Assembly (NCBI GenBank): GCA_021825925.1
Contig: JAKAFP010000001.1
Location: forward strand, 124,001-188,000
Direction: 5' to 3'
Length of the DNA stretch: 64,000 nt
Origin: Chloroflexota bacterium
Lineage (GTDB): Bacteria; Chloroflexota; Anaerolineae; Anaerolineales; Anaerolineaceae
Under the pieces are notes generated by a model. That model worked only from the letters and a program-made list of their open reading frames with translations. It was not told where the DNA came from and searched no databases. Position numbers and translations under genes: made by a program. Below, in pieces: positions 50,632 to 58,423 of this stretch; the first letter of the stretch is position 1, and each line of letters starts with the position of its first letter.

Positions 50632-51501
50632 ATGATGACTACTTTACATGCCATCCAATTAGGCGGTCTGGCCGCACAAGCGCTCACTGAAGGCTGCACG
50701 GGCAAAGTGATGGGCATTACCTCGCGAGGGGTTTTTCTCAATACTGGCCAGCGCATTCTGTTTGTCACGGATGCCGACTATCGCAGTCCATATAACATCC
50801 AGCTTTCGATCCATCCGCGGCAGTTCGAGCAATTTAATCCTGGCGACCACTGGACGTATAGTGAGGGCGTATTGCTCTTTCAACAAAAAAACACGGGTAT
50901 CAATGTCATTCAGGCAACGCTCTGGCAGCCCACCCCTGCACCTCAAGTTGAAACTGACTTGACTGAGCAAATTACCCGCATACAAACCTTATTCTTCCGC
51001 ATGCGTGAAATTGATTGCAGTAAGGGCTGGCTTTATCTGACAAAACCCGGTGAACTCGCATCTGGCTCTGAAGCTTCACTCATTCTCGAAATGACAGATC
51101 GGTTTTTGGTAGGTGTCGAAAAATACGACCTTGAAGGCACTCTCCAAGCCGGAAAGTCCATCTTGGGACGGGGTGGCGGACTAACCCCTTCAGGCGACGA
51201 CTGGCTCAGTGGATTCCTGCTTTACCATGCCCGCACAGGTGACCAATCCGCGTTCATCCGTGAATTGGGACAGGTCTTAACGGTCATGGCCTTCAACAGC
51301 ACCACCATGATCTCAGCCAACCGCATAGAGGCTGCCTGCCAGGGTTGGTCTGAAGAGCTTTTCCTTGAAGTGGTGGATTCATTATTGGTCCCAGATGGAG
51401 AGCTCAGCAACTTGTCTGTTGAGCGCCTGGTGAATTATGGCCACTCCTCCGGTGTGGATACCTGCGTGGGGATCGGTGCAGCACTTAAAGGTATGCAGTA
51501 A
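50632..51501 (+). CDS. DUF2877 (AllH-like) protein
   Basis: A 289-residue protein with GRGGGLTPSGDDWLSGFLL, the diagnostic DUF2877 phrase, followed by ISANRIEAACQGWSEE and GHSSGVDTCVGI. In E. coli the family member AllH is part of oxamate carbamoyltransferase with AllF and AllG. Neither partner is present here, so the protein acts alone or in another complex. It begins 9 bases after the peptidase stop. Confidence 0.75.
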   Translation: MMTTLHAIQLGGLAAQALTEGCTGKVMGITSRGVFLNTGQRILFVTDADYRSPYNIQLSIHPRQFEQFNPGDHWTYSEGVLLFQQKNTGINVIQATLWQPTPAPQVETDLTEQITRIQTLFFRMREIDCSKGWLYLTKPGELASGSEASLILEMTDRFLVGVEKYDLEGTLQAGKSILGRGGGLTPSGDDWLSGFLLYHARTGDQSAFIRELGQVLTVMAFNSTTMISANRIEAACQGWSEELFLEVVDSLLVPDGELSNLSVERLVNYGHSSGVDTCVGIGAALKGMQ

Positions 51502-51552
51502 TAATGGAAATAGCTTCATGACTCTGGAATTATCATCGCGAGAGGGAATTTC

Positions 51553-52815
51553 ATGAATTTATTCCGATCTTTGACCAATCGGTCTTTTGCGCTGCTGTGG
51601 GGCGGACAAACCACCTCCAGGTTGGGCGATAGCCTTTTCAGCATCACTCTGGCCTGGTGGATCCTCGAGAAAACCGGGTCCGCGGCTGCCATGGGCAAAA
51701 TGCTGATCTTCTCCACCATTCCCATGTTGCTTTTTCTGCTCGTGGGCGGGGTGGTGACCGACCGGTTCAAGTCGTTGAATGTGATGTTGATTGCCGACCT
51801 GGCCAGCGGCTCGATCGTGCTGATCTTTACCCTTCTGGCATTTTCTAACCTTCTTCAAATTTGGCATATCTACATCGGAAAGATCATTTTTGGTTTGGTG
51901 GCGGCCTTCTTTCAACCGGCCTACACGGCAGCCATCCCAGAGATCGTGCCCAAGGAACATCTGCCCAGCGCAAATTCGATGACAAACCTGAGCCAGAGAG
52001 GTGCGGGCATCTTCGGACCAGCCATTGGTGCTGCGATCGTGGCTATTGGTGGTACCTCGTTGGCGTTTGGTTTGAACTGCCTCTCGTTTTTCATTTCCGC
52101 AACCTGTATTCTGCTGATCGTTCTTGAAAGACGAAAGAAACGGTATGATGGTCAAACTGTTGAAGTGGTTGCCCCAAAACCAGTTTTGCCAGTCACAACC
52201 CAATCGAAATGGAAGATTGGCTTGCTTGACCTTAAAGAAGGTTACCAGGCTGTTGTCACTTCATCCTGGCTGTGGATCACCATCCTCATCTTTGGCTTGA
52301 TCAACGCCACCAGCACACCAGTAGCCGTCTCGCTTCCGGTGTTGACCAAAGTCAACCTGCACAGTGATGTTCAAACGCTGGGCTTGTTCACTTCTTCCAG
52401 CGCCATTGGCTTTGTGCTGGGGTCCATTGTGATGGGCAATTTCAAACGACTGCGCAGACGAGGATTGCAGGCATACCTGGCAACGGTCTTGTACGGCCTG
52501 ATGATCGTTTCATTCGGCCTGATCAAGAATATACCCCTCTTGATCGTGGCATCCTTCTTTGAAGGCGCCCTGATGGCCTTGTTTGGTTTGATATGGACGA
52601 ATTCGCTTCAGGAACTGGTGCCGCATCATTTATTGGGCAGGGTGGCTTCCATTGATTCATTGGGTTCGTTTATACTCTTGCCCATCGGCTATGGCATCAG
52701 CGGTTGGGCAACGGATCTGATCGGTGCACCTTCCGTGTTCGTGATCGGCGGTGCCTTGACGGCCCTGTTGGCATTGCTTGGGCTGCTCCATCCGGCTGTG
52801 AGACATCTGGACTAA
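51553..52815 (+). CDS. MFS transporter (EntS-like)
   Basis: The 420-residue protein begins with FRSLTNRSFALLWGGQTTSRLGDSLFSITLAWWI and has about 12 hydrophobic segments, with GGVVTDRFKSLNVMLIADLASG after the second segment (motif A-like) and PIGYGISGWATDLIGAPSVFVIGG near the end. It resembles the MFS_3 group of exporters such as EntS. Substrate not predictable. It is the last + strand gene before a bidirectional terminator. Confidence 0.88.
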   Translation: MNLFRSLTNRSFALLWGGQTTSRLGDSLFSITLAWWILEKTGSAAAMGKMLIFSTIPMLLFLLVGGVVTDRFKSLNVMLIADLASGSIVLIFTLLAFSNLLQIWHIYIGKIIFGLVAAFFQPAYTAAIPEIVPKEHLPSANSMTNLSQRGAGIFGPAIGAAIVAIGGTSLAFGLNCLSFFISATCILLIVLERRKKRYDGQTVEVVAPKPVLPVTTQSKWKIGLLDLKEGYQAVVTSSWLWITILIFGLINATSTPVAVSLPVLTKVNLHSDVQTLGLFTSSSAIGFVLGSIVMGNFKRLRRRGLQAYLATVLYGLMIVSFGLIKNIPLLIVASFFEGALMALFGLIWTNSLQELVPHHLLGRVASIDSLGSFILLPIGYGISGWATDLIGAPSVFVIGGALTALLALLGLLHPAVRHLD

Positions 52816-52938
52816 ATATTTATTCCGGTGTTCTGAGGAGCGATAGGTTAGTTGGAGAATGGTGGGTCATCGCTCCAATTCGGATGATTAATTGATCAAG
52901 TAAATATGGGAGCGTTGACACCACACAACGATTTAAAA

Positions 52939-52974
52939 AAAAAGCCCGGTTTCTTTGAAGAAACCGGGCTTTTT
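52939..52974. terminator. Bidirectional terminator
   Basis: A 15-bp perfect stem (AAAAAGCCCGGTTTC / GAAACCGGGCTTTTT) with a six-base loop, A-tract on one side and T-tract on the other. It separates the MFS gene from the - strand decarboxylase operon and would serve both. Confidence 0.9.
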
Positions 52975-52987
52975 AGTAGCAAAAAAA

Positions 52988-53716
52988 CTAGACGTTGACA
53001 CCTTCTGGAACGGTGAAGTTCTCGTTGGCTTTGCGGACGGAATCGGGGACGTTGAAGTCCAACTCGGCGCCGCCGGCCATTTGTTTCACGTAATCCTTGA
53101 TCAGCTGATCCCAGTAATTCTTGGTGACATAGTAAACACGGGCGCCACCAAGTTCGTGTTGTACTTCTGGCCAGGGGTAAGAAGGCTGAGCCATACCGAG
53201 ACCCCAGCGCATCCAACCATTGTAGGATTCGTAGGTAGCCCACCATTCGGTGTTTTTGATCATTTCGAAAGCGTAGTAAGCCTTGGCGTAATACATGACT
53301 GCGCCGATGCGGCCGCCGCGATCCAAAGCCACAGTGTGGAGGCTGATGTTGACTTTTTCGTTCATGACACGGCCATTGGCGAAACCAGCCCAAACGCCGT
53401 CAACCAAACCAACCAGGGTATAAGGATCTTTAAGACGATGGCGGTACCATCCGAGGATTTCGGAATAGACACGGGCGCCGACGATATCATAGAAGTCGTG
53501 ATCAACTTTCATGATGCGTTCCATGTATTCCATCATCTTGGGTGCTTCATCCAGGCGTGCTTCACGGATAAAGAGGGTGCGGCCGTCTTTTAATTTGACA
53601 GTGGCGCCAGGGAAGGGGGGCAGTTTCATCGCGGGACCCTGAAGCATGGCTTCAACGTCACGTACATCTATTTGCAGGGTTTCAATACTTGCTTTTTCGG
53701 GAAGATCGAATTTCAT
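52988..53716 (-). CDS. Unknown protein, possibly GNAT-fold, of the decarboxylase operon
   Basis: The function is not recognised. The 242-residue product contains LFIREARLDEAPKMMEYMERI and PYTLVGLVDGVWAGFANGRV, which read like the first strands and helix of an N-acetyltransferase fold, followed by MYYAKAYYAFEMIKNTEWWATYESYNGWMRWG. A classical acetyl-CoA loop (Q/RxxGxG/A) is not evident. It is the last gene of the operon and follows the cyclase-family gene, so it may act in the same pathway. Confidence 0.5.
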   Translation of the reverse strand: MKFDLPEKASIETLQIDVRDVEAMLQGPAMKLPPFPGATVKLKDGRTLFIREARLDEAPKMMEYMERIMKVDHDFYDIVGARVYSEILGWYRHRLKDPYTLVGLVDGVWAGFANGRVMNEKVNISLHTVALDRGGRIGAVMYYAKAYYAFEMIKNTEWWATYESYNGWMRWGLGMAQPSYPWPEVQHELGGARVYYVTKNYWDQLIKDYVKQMAGGAELDFNVPDSVRKANENFTVPEGVNV

Positions 53717-53752
53717 TTTTTCTCCTTTACCAAAATTATTGTTTCGACAATC

Positions 53753-54634
53753 TTATGCCATATTGGCATTTGTCAACTTATTAAGGCTTTCGACATGCTT
53801 GATATCGTACACATCACCGAATTTGGTCTTTGGCATGCTTTCTGCTTTTTTCATTACTTCGTCATATTCCTTGTCTTCCATGAAGGCCACAGCGCGGCCG
53901 ATGGAAGCTTCACCGTCAACAAAACGCCAGGGGAAGAAACCAACCTGCAGGCGGCGGTTCAGAACAAGGTCAATCATGCCGCCAAAGCATTCGGCGTGGA
54001 TGATCTGTTTGGGGAAGAGGTCAATGTGCATTAATTGATATTTCTCGTCAGTGAAGTATTCTTCAAGGGTCAGACCGAATTTTTTCTTGAAGACATATTC
54101 AGCCTGTTTGGCCTGACGGGGCATCCAGGTGCGAATGATGGTGTTCATGGGATGATCTGCAGAACCGCAGTCAACAGCGATCCAGCGCAGTTTCATCTTC
54201 TTGGCCCAATCTGCGAATTCCTGATCGGGACCCGGATGTTTCACCATGTAGCGGATCTCATCGGCGGTGGGTTGGTCCCAGCCGAAGTGATGGTAACCGG
54301 TGTGGATGACCAAAATATCGCCTTCTTTGACTTCCACGCGGTCGGTGATCATTTTGCTGGTGTAAATGTCATAGTCACCACAGACATCACTCAGGTCAAC
54401 AATGGCGGCGTCGTGTACCAGGTAATCGAGGGGCAGTTGAGCCATGTCACGGCCTGGGGTGTAGAAATGGATTTCTCCATCCAGGTGGGTGCCAAGGTGG
54501 TTGGAGTGGGTCAAAATCTGTCCGTTGGCGCCATTTGGAGCTAATCGTTTAAAATACTTTACTTGTAATGGCTCATAGGTCGGCCAAGGTGGTGTACCAA
54601 TTCCTAACGGGATGGTGAGATCAAGAAGTTTCAT
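53753..54634 (-). CDS. Cyclase-family metal-dependent hydrolase
   Basis: A 293-residue member of the cyclase family (kynurenine formamidase and isatin hydrolase group). The metal-binding motif is NHLGTHLDGEIHF: His46, His50 and Asp52 (HxGTHxD), with His56. Supporting phrases are LDLTIPLGIGTPPWP, GDILVIHTGYHHFG and AVDCGSADHP. It hydrolyses a ring or amide bond using a divalent metal. In this operon, after the decarboxylase subunits and near a Mo hydroxylase, ring opening of a heterocyclic or cyclic carbonyl substrate is a reasonable hypothesis. Confidence 0.82.
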   Translation of the reverse strand: MKLLDLTIPLGIGTPPWPTYEPLQVKYFKRLAPNGANGQILTHSNHLGTHLDGEIHFYTPGRDMAQLPLDYLVHDAAIVDLSDVCGDYDIYTSKMITDRVEVKEGDILVIHTGYHHFGWDQPTADEIRYMVKHPGPDQEFADWAKKMKLRWIAVDCGSADHPMNTIIRTWMPRQAKQAEYVFKKKFGLTLEEYFTDEKYQLMHIDLFPKQIIHAECFGGMIDLVLNRRLQVGFFPWRFVDGEASIGRAVAFMEDKEYDEVMKKAESMPKTKFGDVYDIKHVESLNKLTNANMA

Positions 54635-54697
54635 TTTTTCTCCTTTTTGTTTGTACGAAATTCTATATCAACTGGAAAATATTCCAGATGGAAGAAC

Positions 54698-55822
54698 CTA
54701 CAGAACACCCGCGATCACAGCCAGTACCACACCGCCTGCGATCACGCTTCCCAATTGACCCGCTGCATTTGCACCCATGGCATGCATGAGCAAATGGTTA
54801 TCTGAATCATATTCCTGTCCAAAACGTTGGACGATACGGGCGGACATTGGGAAGGCACTAATGCCGGCTGCGCCGATCAACGGATTGAATTTCTTGCCTG
54901 AAAGGAAGTACATCAATTTACCAAGCATGACACCACCGGCTGTATCCAGCACGAAGGCCAGCAGGCCCATGCCAAGGATCAAGAGGGTGGTCGGTTTGAT
55001 GAAGGCAACGCCTTCCATGGTGGAACCGATGACCAGGCCGAGGAACAGAGTGGTCAGGTTGGCCAGCTCGTTCTGGGCTGCGTCGTTCAAACGATCCACA
55101 ACACCACATTCGCGGATCAGATTACCGAACATCAAGGAAGCGATCAAGGGTGAAGCCTTGGGGGCGATCAGTGAAACCACCACGGTGACCACAATGGGGA
55201 ACAAGATTCTGACCGTCTTGGAAACTTCTTTGATGGAATACGGCATGTGCAGGGTTTTCTCTGCCTTGGTGGTCAACAGCCTCATTACTGGAGGTTGAAT
55301 GATGGGAACCAGAGACATGTAGCTGTAAGCGCAAACTGTGATCGGACCCAACAGATGGGGAGCCAACTTGGAGGATACGTAGATCGCGGTCGGGCCGTCA
55401 ATGGCGCCGATGATGCCGATGGAGGCGGCTTCTTTGAGGGTAAACCCAAGCGCCTGGGCCAAAAGCAGTGTGGCAAAGATACCAAATTGTCCGGCAGCGC
55501 CCAACAAGGCCATTTTGGGGTTCTCCAGCAGCGGACCGAAGTCCGTCATGGCGCCAATGGCGATGAAGACGAAGAGCGGGAACAACTCGGTGGCGATGCC
55601 TGCGTCATAGAGGTTTTTCAACCATCCGCCGGCTTCAGTGGCGCCGGTGAGGGGCAGGTTGCACAGGATGGCACCAAACCCGATGGGTAGGAGCAGAGAC
55701 GGCTCATAATCTTTGGCGATGGCAAGATAGATCAACAAGCCGCCTACGGCGATCATGAGGATATTCTGCCATTGCAGTAATTTGAAGGCGTCTAGCAGTA
55801 CTAGCAGTTTTGAAAAGTCCAT
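54698..55822 (-). CDS. Na+-pumping decarboxylase beta subunit (OadB/MmdB/GcdB)
   Basis: The start is placed at the ATG of MDFSKLL (55822), because the longer frame overlaps the biotin protein gene. The 374-residue membrane protein has about 10 segments and the beta-subunit signatures GFGAILCNLPLTG, FVFIAIGAMTDFGPLLENPKMALLGAAGQFGIF, IIGAIDGPTAIYVSSKLAPHLLG and LLMHAMGANAAGQLGSVIAGG. It takes the carboxyl group from carboxybiotin and couples decarboxylation to Na+ export. It is fourth in the operon. Confidence 0.92.
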   Translation of the reverse strand: MDFSKLLVLLDAFKLLQWQNILMIAVGGLLIYLAIAKDYEPSLLLPIGFGAILCNLPLTGATEAGGWLKNLYDAGIATELFPLFVFIAIGAMTDFGPLLENPKMALLGAAGQFGIFATLLLAQALGFTLKEAASIGIIGAIDGPTAIYVSSKLAPHLLGPITVCAYSYMSLVPIIQPPVMRLLTTKAEKTLHMPYSIKEVSKTVRILFPIVVTVVVSLIAPKASPLIASLMFGNLIRECGVVDRLNDAAQNELANLTTLFLGLVIGSTMEGVAFIKPTTLLILGMGLLAFVLDTAGGVMLGKLMYFLSGKKFNPLIGAAGISAFPMSARIVQRFGQEYDSDNHLLMHAMGANAAGQLGSVIAGGVVLAVIAGVL

Positions 55823-55829
55823 ATCAGCC

Positions 55830-56276
55830 TCAGGCGAAACGGATGATGACAGCACCGTAAGGCACACGTTGACCTTCGGATACTTCAACGCTGGCCACTA
55901 CACCTTCGCGGTTTGAGCGGATGATGTTTTTCATTTTCATGGCTTCCAGAGCGCAAATGGGTTGTTTGGCTTCCACTTTGTCGCCTGCTTTTACGGCAAT
56001 ATCCATGATCACACCCGGCATGGGCGAAATGATCACATCATTTGAGGCTGCAGCAATCACAACGGCCGGAGCAGCTGCTTGTGCTTTGGGTGCAGCTACT
56101 TTGGCAACTGGAGCGGTGCTTTGAGCAGCAGATTGGGGCATGGGGGCGCCGGAATCTTCGATCTCAACATCATATGCCTTGCCATTCACGCTCAAATTCA
56201 TTGTGGTGCCAGAAATATCGTTGACTTCAACATCGTAAGATTTGCCATTAAGTGAAATTTGAAGTTTTTTACTCAT
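55830..56276 (-). CDS. Biotin carrier subunit of the decarboxylase
   Basis: A 148-residue protein with a Pro/Ala/Gln linker (about 45-78) and a C-terminal biotinyl domain: SPMPGVIMDIAVKAGDK and ALEAMKMKN (biotinyl Lys114 in AMKM). The N-terminal 40 residues contain two copies of a short phrase (LNGKSYDVEV and VNGKAYDVEI), an internal duplication. It carries the CO2 from the carboxyltransferase to the membrane beta subunit. Confidence 0.92.
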   Translation of the reverse strand: MSKKLQISLNGKSYDVEVNDISGTTMNLSVNGKAYDVEIEDSGAPMPQSAAQSTAPVAKVAAPKAQAAAPAVVIAAASNDVIISPMPGVIMDIAVKAGDKVEAKQPICALEAMKMKNIIRSNREGVVASVEVSEGQRVPYGAVIIRFA

Positions 56277-56299
56277 TATTCAGACTCCTGAAGTGCAGG

Positions 56300-56608
56300 T
56301 TAATTTCGAGATGTTCGATATGGACCGGGACCAGCCAATAAAGAGGATCCCAATTGACCGGATCGTCGTGAGCGCAAGTACGCGGCAGCAGCAAGGACGG
56401 CAACCAGTGCTTCATCAGAATCGTCACCCTCATTTGAGGCATCTGACATGGCCGCAACGGGTTGTTCTTCTTCAGATTCTTCGGCTTCTGGTTTCGGCGG
56501 GAACAGCTTCTGGAGAAGCACGATCACACCGATAAAAACGCCAAGAGCCAGGAAGGTGACCAGCAAACCGACGGCGCTTACCATGAGACCTGTTTGAATA
56601 TTATCCAT
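56300..56608 (-). CDS. Decarboxylase small membrane subunit (OadG/MmdD-like)
   Basis: A 102-residue protein with one N-terminal membrane segment (GLMVSAVGLLVTFLALGVFIGVIVLL), then LFPPKPEAEESEEEQPVAA, an acidic linker, and an AVLAAAAYLRSRR tail. This is the OadG/MmdD design, which joins carboxyltransferase to the membrane subunit. It lies between the carboxyltransferase and biotin carrier genes. Confidence 0.82.
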   Translation of the reverse strand: MDNIQTGLMVSAVGLLVTFLALGVFIGVIVLLQKLFPPKPEAEESEEEQPVAAMSDASNEGDDSDEALVAVLAAAAYLRSRRSGQLGSSLLAGPGPYRTSRN

Positions 56609-56635
56609 TTGCTATTTCTCCTAATAGGATCAGGT

Positions 56636-58213
56636 CTAGAGGGGCATGCAGCCGTGTTTCTTGGCTGGCATTTGGGTTTGTTTGTCTCGCAACAGTTCCA
56701 GGGCTGCGATCAGGCGCGGGCGTGTTTCGTGCGGGAAGATCACATCATCCACAAAACCGGCACCGGCAGCGATATAAGGATTGGAGAATTTTTCACGGAA
56801 TTCAGCCACGAGTTGTTTGCGGGCTTCAGCAGGATCAGCTTTTTCAGCGATCTCTTTGCGGTACAGAATGGCGACAGCGCCTTCGGCACCCATAACTGCG
56901 ATTTCAGCACCCGGCCAGGCAAACACCATATCTGAATGGATGTGTTTGCTGCTCATGACGATGTATGCACCGCCATAGCCCTTGCGGGTGACCACGGTGA
57001 GCTTCGGAACGGAAGCTTCAGAGAATGCGTAAACGATTTTGGCGCCGTGGCGGATGATGCCATTGTGCTCTTGTGAAACACCGGGCAGGAAACCGGGTGA
57101 ATCAGAGAAGGTTACGATGGGAACATTGAAAGCATCGCAGAAGCGTACAAAGCGTGCCATCTTGTCGGCAGCGTCAATATCAATGGCGCCAGCCATGAAG
57201 AGGGGCTGTTGGGCTACGATACCCACGGATTGACCGTGCAGGCGGGCAAAACCGATGATGCTGTTTTGAGCAAAATTGCTCATGATTTCCATAAAGGAAC
57301 CCTGGTCGCAGACCCGGGTGATGATTTCCTTCATGTCATAACCTTCAGAGGGATTGGAAGGAACGAGGGTATCCAATTCCTTGTCCATGCGCCAGGGATC
57401 GTCAGTAACTTCGGCCATGGGAGCTGATTCTTTATTGTTTGCAGGAAGATAATCTAATAAGTCACGGACTTTTTGTAAAGCTTCTTTTTCGTTCTCAACA
57501 GCAAAGTGGGCAACACCGCTGGTGGCAGCATGAGCCATGGCGCCGCCAAGGGTTTCGGTATCCACTTCTTCATGGGTAACGGTCTTGATGACTTCAGGTC
57601 CGGTGATGAACATGTTGCTGATGCCTTTGGTCATCACGATGAAGTCGGTCAAAGCAGGGGAGTAAACAGCTCCACCGGCGCAGGGTCCCAAAATAACAGA
57701 GATCTGGGGAACAACACCTGAAGCCAGTGTATTACGATAGAAGACTTCGCCGTAAGCATACAGACTGAAGATGCCTTCTTGAATACGGGCGCCGCCGCCA
57801 TCATTGAGACCGATGACAGGCACGCCTGCATCCATGGCGAGGTCCATGATGCGGCAAACTTTTTGTCCGGCAACTTCGCCGAATGAACCGCCCATGATGG
57901 TGAAATCCTGGGCATAAACGCAAACACGTCGGCCATTGATCTTGCCGAAGCCTGCCACGATGCCATCACCGGGAACTTTGTCTTTATCAAGACCAAAATC
58001 GGTGTGACGGCTGGTCATTAGACCATTGATCTCTTGGAAGCTGCCTTCATCCAGCAAGGCATCAATGCGTTCCCGAGCGGTCATTTTACCTTTGCCGTGT
58101 TGGGCCTCGATCCTTTTTTCCCCTCCACCTAATTTTGATTGGTTACGAAGATCTTTTAGCTTGTTGTTGAAAACTTCGTGACCACCCTCTGATTCAGGTT
58201 TGTTTTGAGCCAT
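56636..58213 (-). CDS. mmdA: Biotin-dependent carboxyltransferase (MmdA-like)
   Basis: The start is placed at ATG 58213 after GGAGG on the - strand; the longer frame has no good site. The 525-residue subunit has the acyl-CoA carboxyltransferase core: LGGGEKRIEAQHGKGKMTARERIDALLDEGSF, NDGGGARIQEGIFSLYAYGEVF, GPCAGGAVYSPALTDFIVM and SPGFLPGVSQEHNGIIRHGAKIVYAFSEA. With the three following subunits it forms a methylmalonyl-CoA (or related acyl-CoA) decarboxylase. Substrate is inferred from family. Confidence 0.9.
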   Translation of the reverse strand: MAQNKPESEGGHEVFNNKLKDLRNQSKLGGGEKRIEAQHGKGKMTARERIDALLDEGSFQEINGLMTSRHTDFGLDKDKVPGDGIVAGFGKINGRRVCVYAQDFTIMGGSFGEVAGQKVCRIMDLAMDAGVPVIGLNDGGGARIQEGIFSLYAYGEVFYRNTLASGVVPQISVILGPCAGGAVYSPALTDFIVMTKGISNMFITGPEVIKTVTHEEVDTETLGGAMAHAATSGVAHFAVENEKEALQKVRDLLDYLPANNKESAPMAEVTDDPWRMDKELDTLVPSNPSEGYDMKEIITRVCDQGSFMEIMSNFAQNSIIGFARLHGQSVGIVAQQPLFMAGAIDIDAADKMARFVRFCDAFNVPIVTFSDSPGFLPGVSQEHNGIIRHGAKIVYAFSEASVPKLTVVTRKGYGGAYIVMSSKHIHSDMVFAWPGAEIAVMGAEGAVAILYRKEIAEKADPAEARKQLVAEFREKFSNPYIAAGAGFVDDVIFPHETRPRLIAALELLRDKQTQMPAKKHGCMPL

Positions 58214-58255
58214 TACTACCTCCGTGGATTTTAATTCATGTTTGTTCTGATTAGT

Positions 58256-58284
58256 AGTGTACGGTTGGATGTCTGACATTTCAA
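58256..58284 (-). promoter_or_regulatory. Promoter of the decarboxylase operon with palindrome in its spacer
   Basis: On the - strand TTGAAA (58279-58284) and TACACT (58256-58261) are 17 bases apart. The palindrome ATGTCAGACAT (58269-58279) occupies the spacer and the edge of the -35, a typical repressor position. The start codon lies 43 bases downstream. Confidence 0.6.
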
Positions 58285-58383
58285 GTGATACATATAGCAT
58301 CATCAATGGTTGATTGTCATGTTGATTAACTGATTTTTTGAATAATCAGTAATATATTTGACATCTTGTCTGGAATGATGAAA

Positions 58384-58413
58384 AAACCGTGCCGGATTGA
58401 TCCGGCACGGTTT
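58384..58413 (-). terminator. Terminator of the molybdenum hydroxylase operon
   Basis: A 13-bp perfect stem (AAACCGTGCCGGA / TCCGGCACGGTTT) with TTGA loop. On the - strand it is followed by a T-run, eleven bases after the stop of the Mo subunit gene. Confidence 0.9.
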
Positions 58414-58423
58414 AGGCTGCTGT

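Noticed and set aside
51559..52203. 214-residue - strand open frame
   Set aside because: Antisense to the MFS transporter; His/Gln/Arg-rich and without a start signal.
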